A stretch of 10,495 nt of DNA. It comes from Rubrivivax sp. Lineage in GTDB: Bacteria; Pseudomonadota; Gammaproteobacteria; Burkholderiales; Burkholderiaceae_C. The stretch covers positions 1 through 10,495 of the forward strand of contig JAIXSD010000507.1 in NCBI GenBank assembly GCA_027484885.1, given 5' to 3'. Positions 10,299 through 10,495 of this stretch are shown here, piece after piece (position 1 is the stretch's first letter; each line of letters starts with the position of its first letter). The notes beneath the pieces are model-generated. The model searched no databases. It had not been told where the DNA came from and saw only the letters and a program-made list of their open reading frames with translations. Position numbers and translations under genes: made by a program.

Positions 10299-10495
10299 AT
10301 GGACACACACACCCCCGTTTCGGAAGAGGTTCGCCCCCCCAGCCCGGAAGAGGTTCGGAAGCACCTCGAATCCCTGTCTCACGCTGAGGTCACAGCTCTG
10401 GCTGCGGAGTCCGGCGTGCCATTCACCACGCTTTGGAAGATCCGCCAGGGCGACACCCCGAACCCTCGCCTGAAGACGGTTCACGACCTCTGGCC
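10299..10495 (+). CDS. Cro-like helix-turn-helix regulator, partial (runs off right edge)
   Basis: The frame opens at ATG 10299 and stays open to the window end (65 complete codons). Residues 1-20 contain a small repeat (SEEVR, then PEEVR) from a 13-bp DNA repeat. Residues 28-65 form an XRE-type helix-turn-helix (HAEVTALAAESGVPFTTLWK, then GDTPNPRLKTVHDLW). It is divergent from the repressor across the operators and is the first gene of the rightward early transcript, as Cro is in lambdoid phages. It would bind the same operators and favour lytic growth. No Shine-Dalgarno sequence precedes the ATG, and the predicted transcript starts at or next to it. The C-terminus is outside the window. Confidence 0.82.
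   Translation, partial: MDTHTPVSEEVRPPSPEEVRKHLESLSHAEVTALAAESGVPFTTLWKIRQGDTPNPRLKTVHDLW
10321..10357. repeat. 13-bp direct repeat in the Cro-like gene
   Basis: CGGAAGAGGTTCG is perfectly repeated at 10321-10333 and 10345-10357 (24-bp period). It keeps the reading frame and encodes EEVR twice. It may be a small duplication; no regulatory role is evident. Confidence 0.7.

Noticed and set aside
10226..10312. Longer repressor reading frame starting at 10297 or 10312
   Set aside because: It would translate through both operators and the rightward promoter. The helix-turn-helix protein is complete from ATG 10225.

Overview
The window looks like the integrase-to-immunity half of a temperate phage (a prophage or its phage genome) from a GC-rich proteobacterium. 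Betaproteobacteria, perhaps Comamonadaceae or a related Burkholderiales family, is my best guess. That rests on protein style (integrase, YqaJ/ERF pair, repressor type, exported HNH protein), codon use and mosaic early genes. It is not a database result.

Layout. A tyrosine integrase (125-1150, +) lies at the left. Behind it is a possible 5' fragment of a tRNA gene running off the left edge. From about 8.25 kb down to 1.13 kb, on the minus strand, runs one long, tightly packed early operon. It begins with an unrecognised 130-aa protein and two small membrane proteins, then a recombination module: an ERF-type annealing protein, a YqaJ-type exonuclease and a coiled-coil partner. After these come small mosaic phage proteins, an HNH nuclease and finally a helix-turn-helix protein in the usual excisionase position, whose end overlaps the integrase end. 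Almost every junction is a 4-base ATGA stop/start overlap. That pattern exposes a very short gene (37 aa, 2788-2901) and supports a second (44 aa, 7461-7595).

From 10225 down to 8366, also on the minus strand, is what reads as a lysogeny operon. It starts with a short XRE-type repressor and continues with five small genes: a zinc-ribbon membrane protein, a small soluble protein sharing a peptide motif with it, two more membrane proteins, and an exported HNH-nuclease-like protein. A clear intrinsic terminator closes it just before the early leftward promoter. This is the position of rexAB in lambda, where superinfection-exclusion and other lysogen-expressed genes sit. A Cro-like gene starts divergently at 10299 and runs off the right edge.

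Control. Two control regions 2 kb apart share the same architecture. Each holds a promoter with an 18-bp spacer and two 14-bp operators of the form TACCG-N4-CGGTA. Operator centres are exactly 24 bp apart, and the operators touch the -35 and -10 boxes at identical positions. They behave like lambda OL/PL and OR/PR. One repressor would silence both early operons while its own transcript continues through the accessory cassette.
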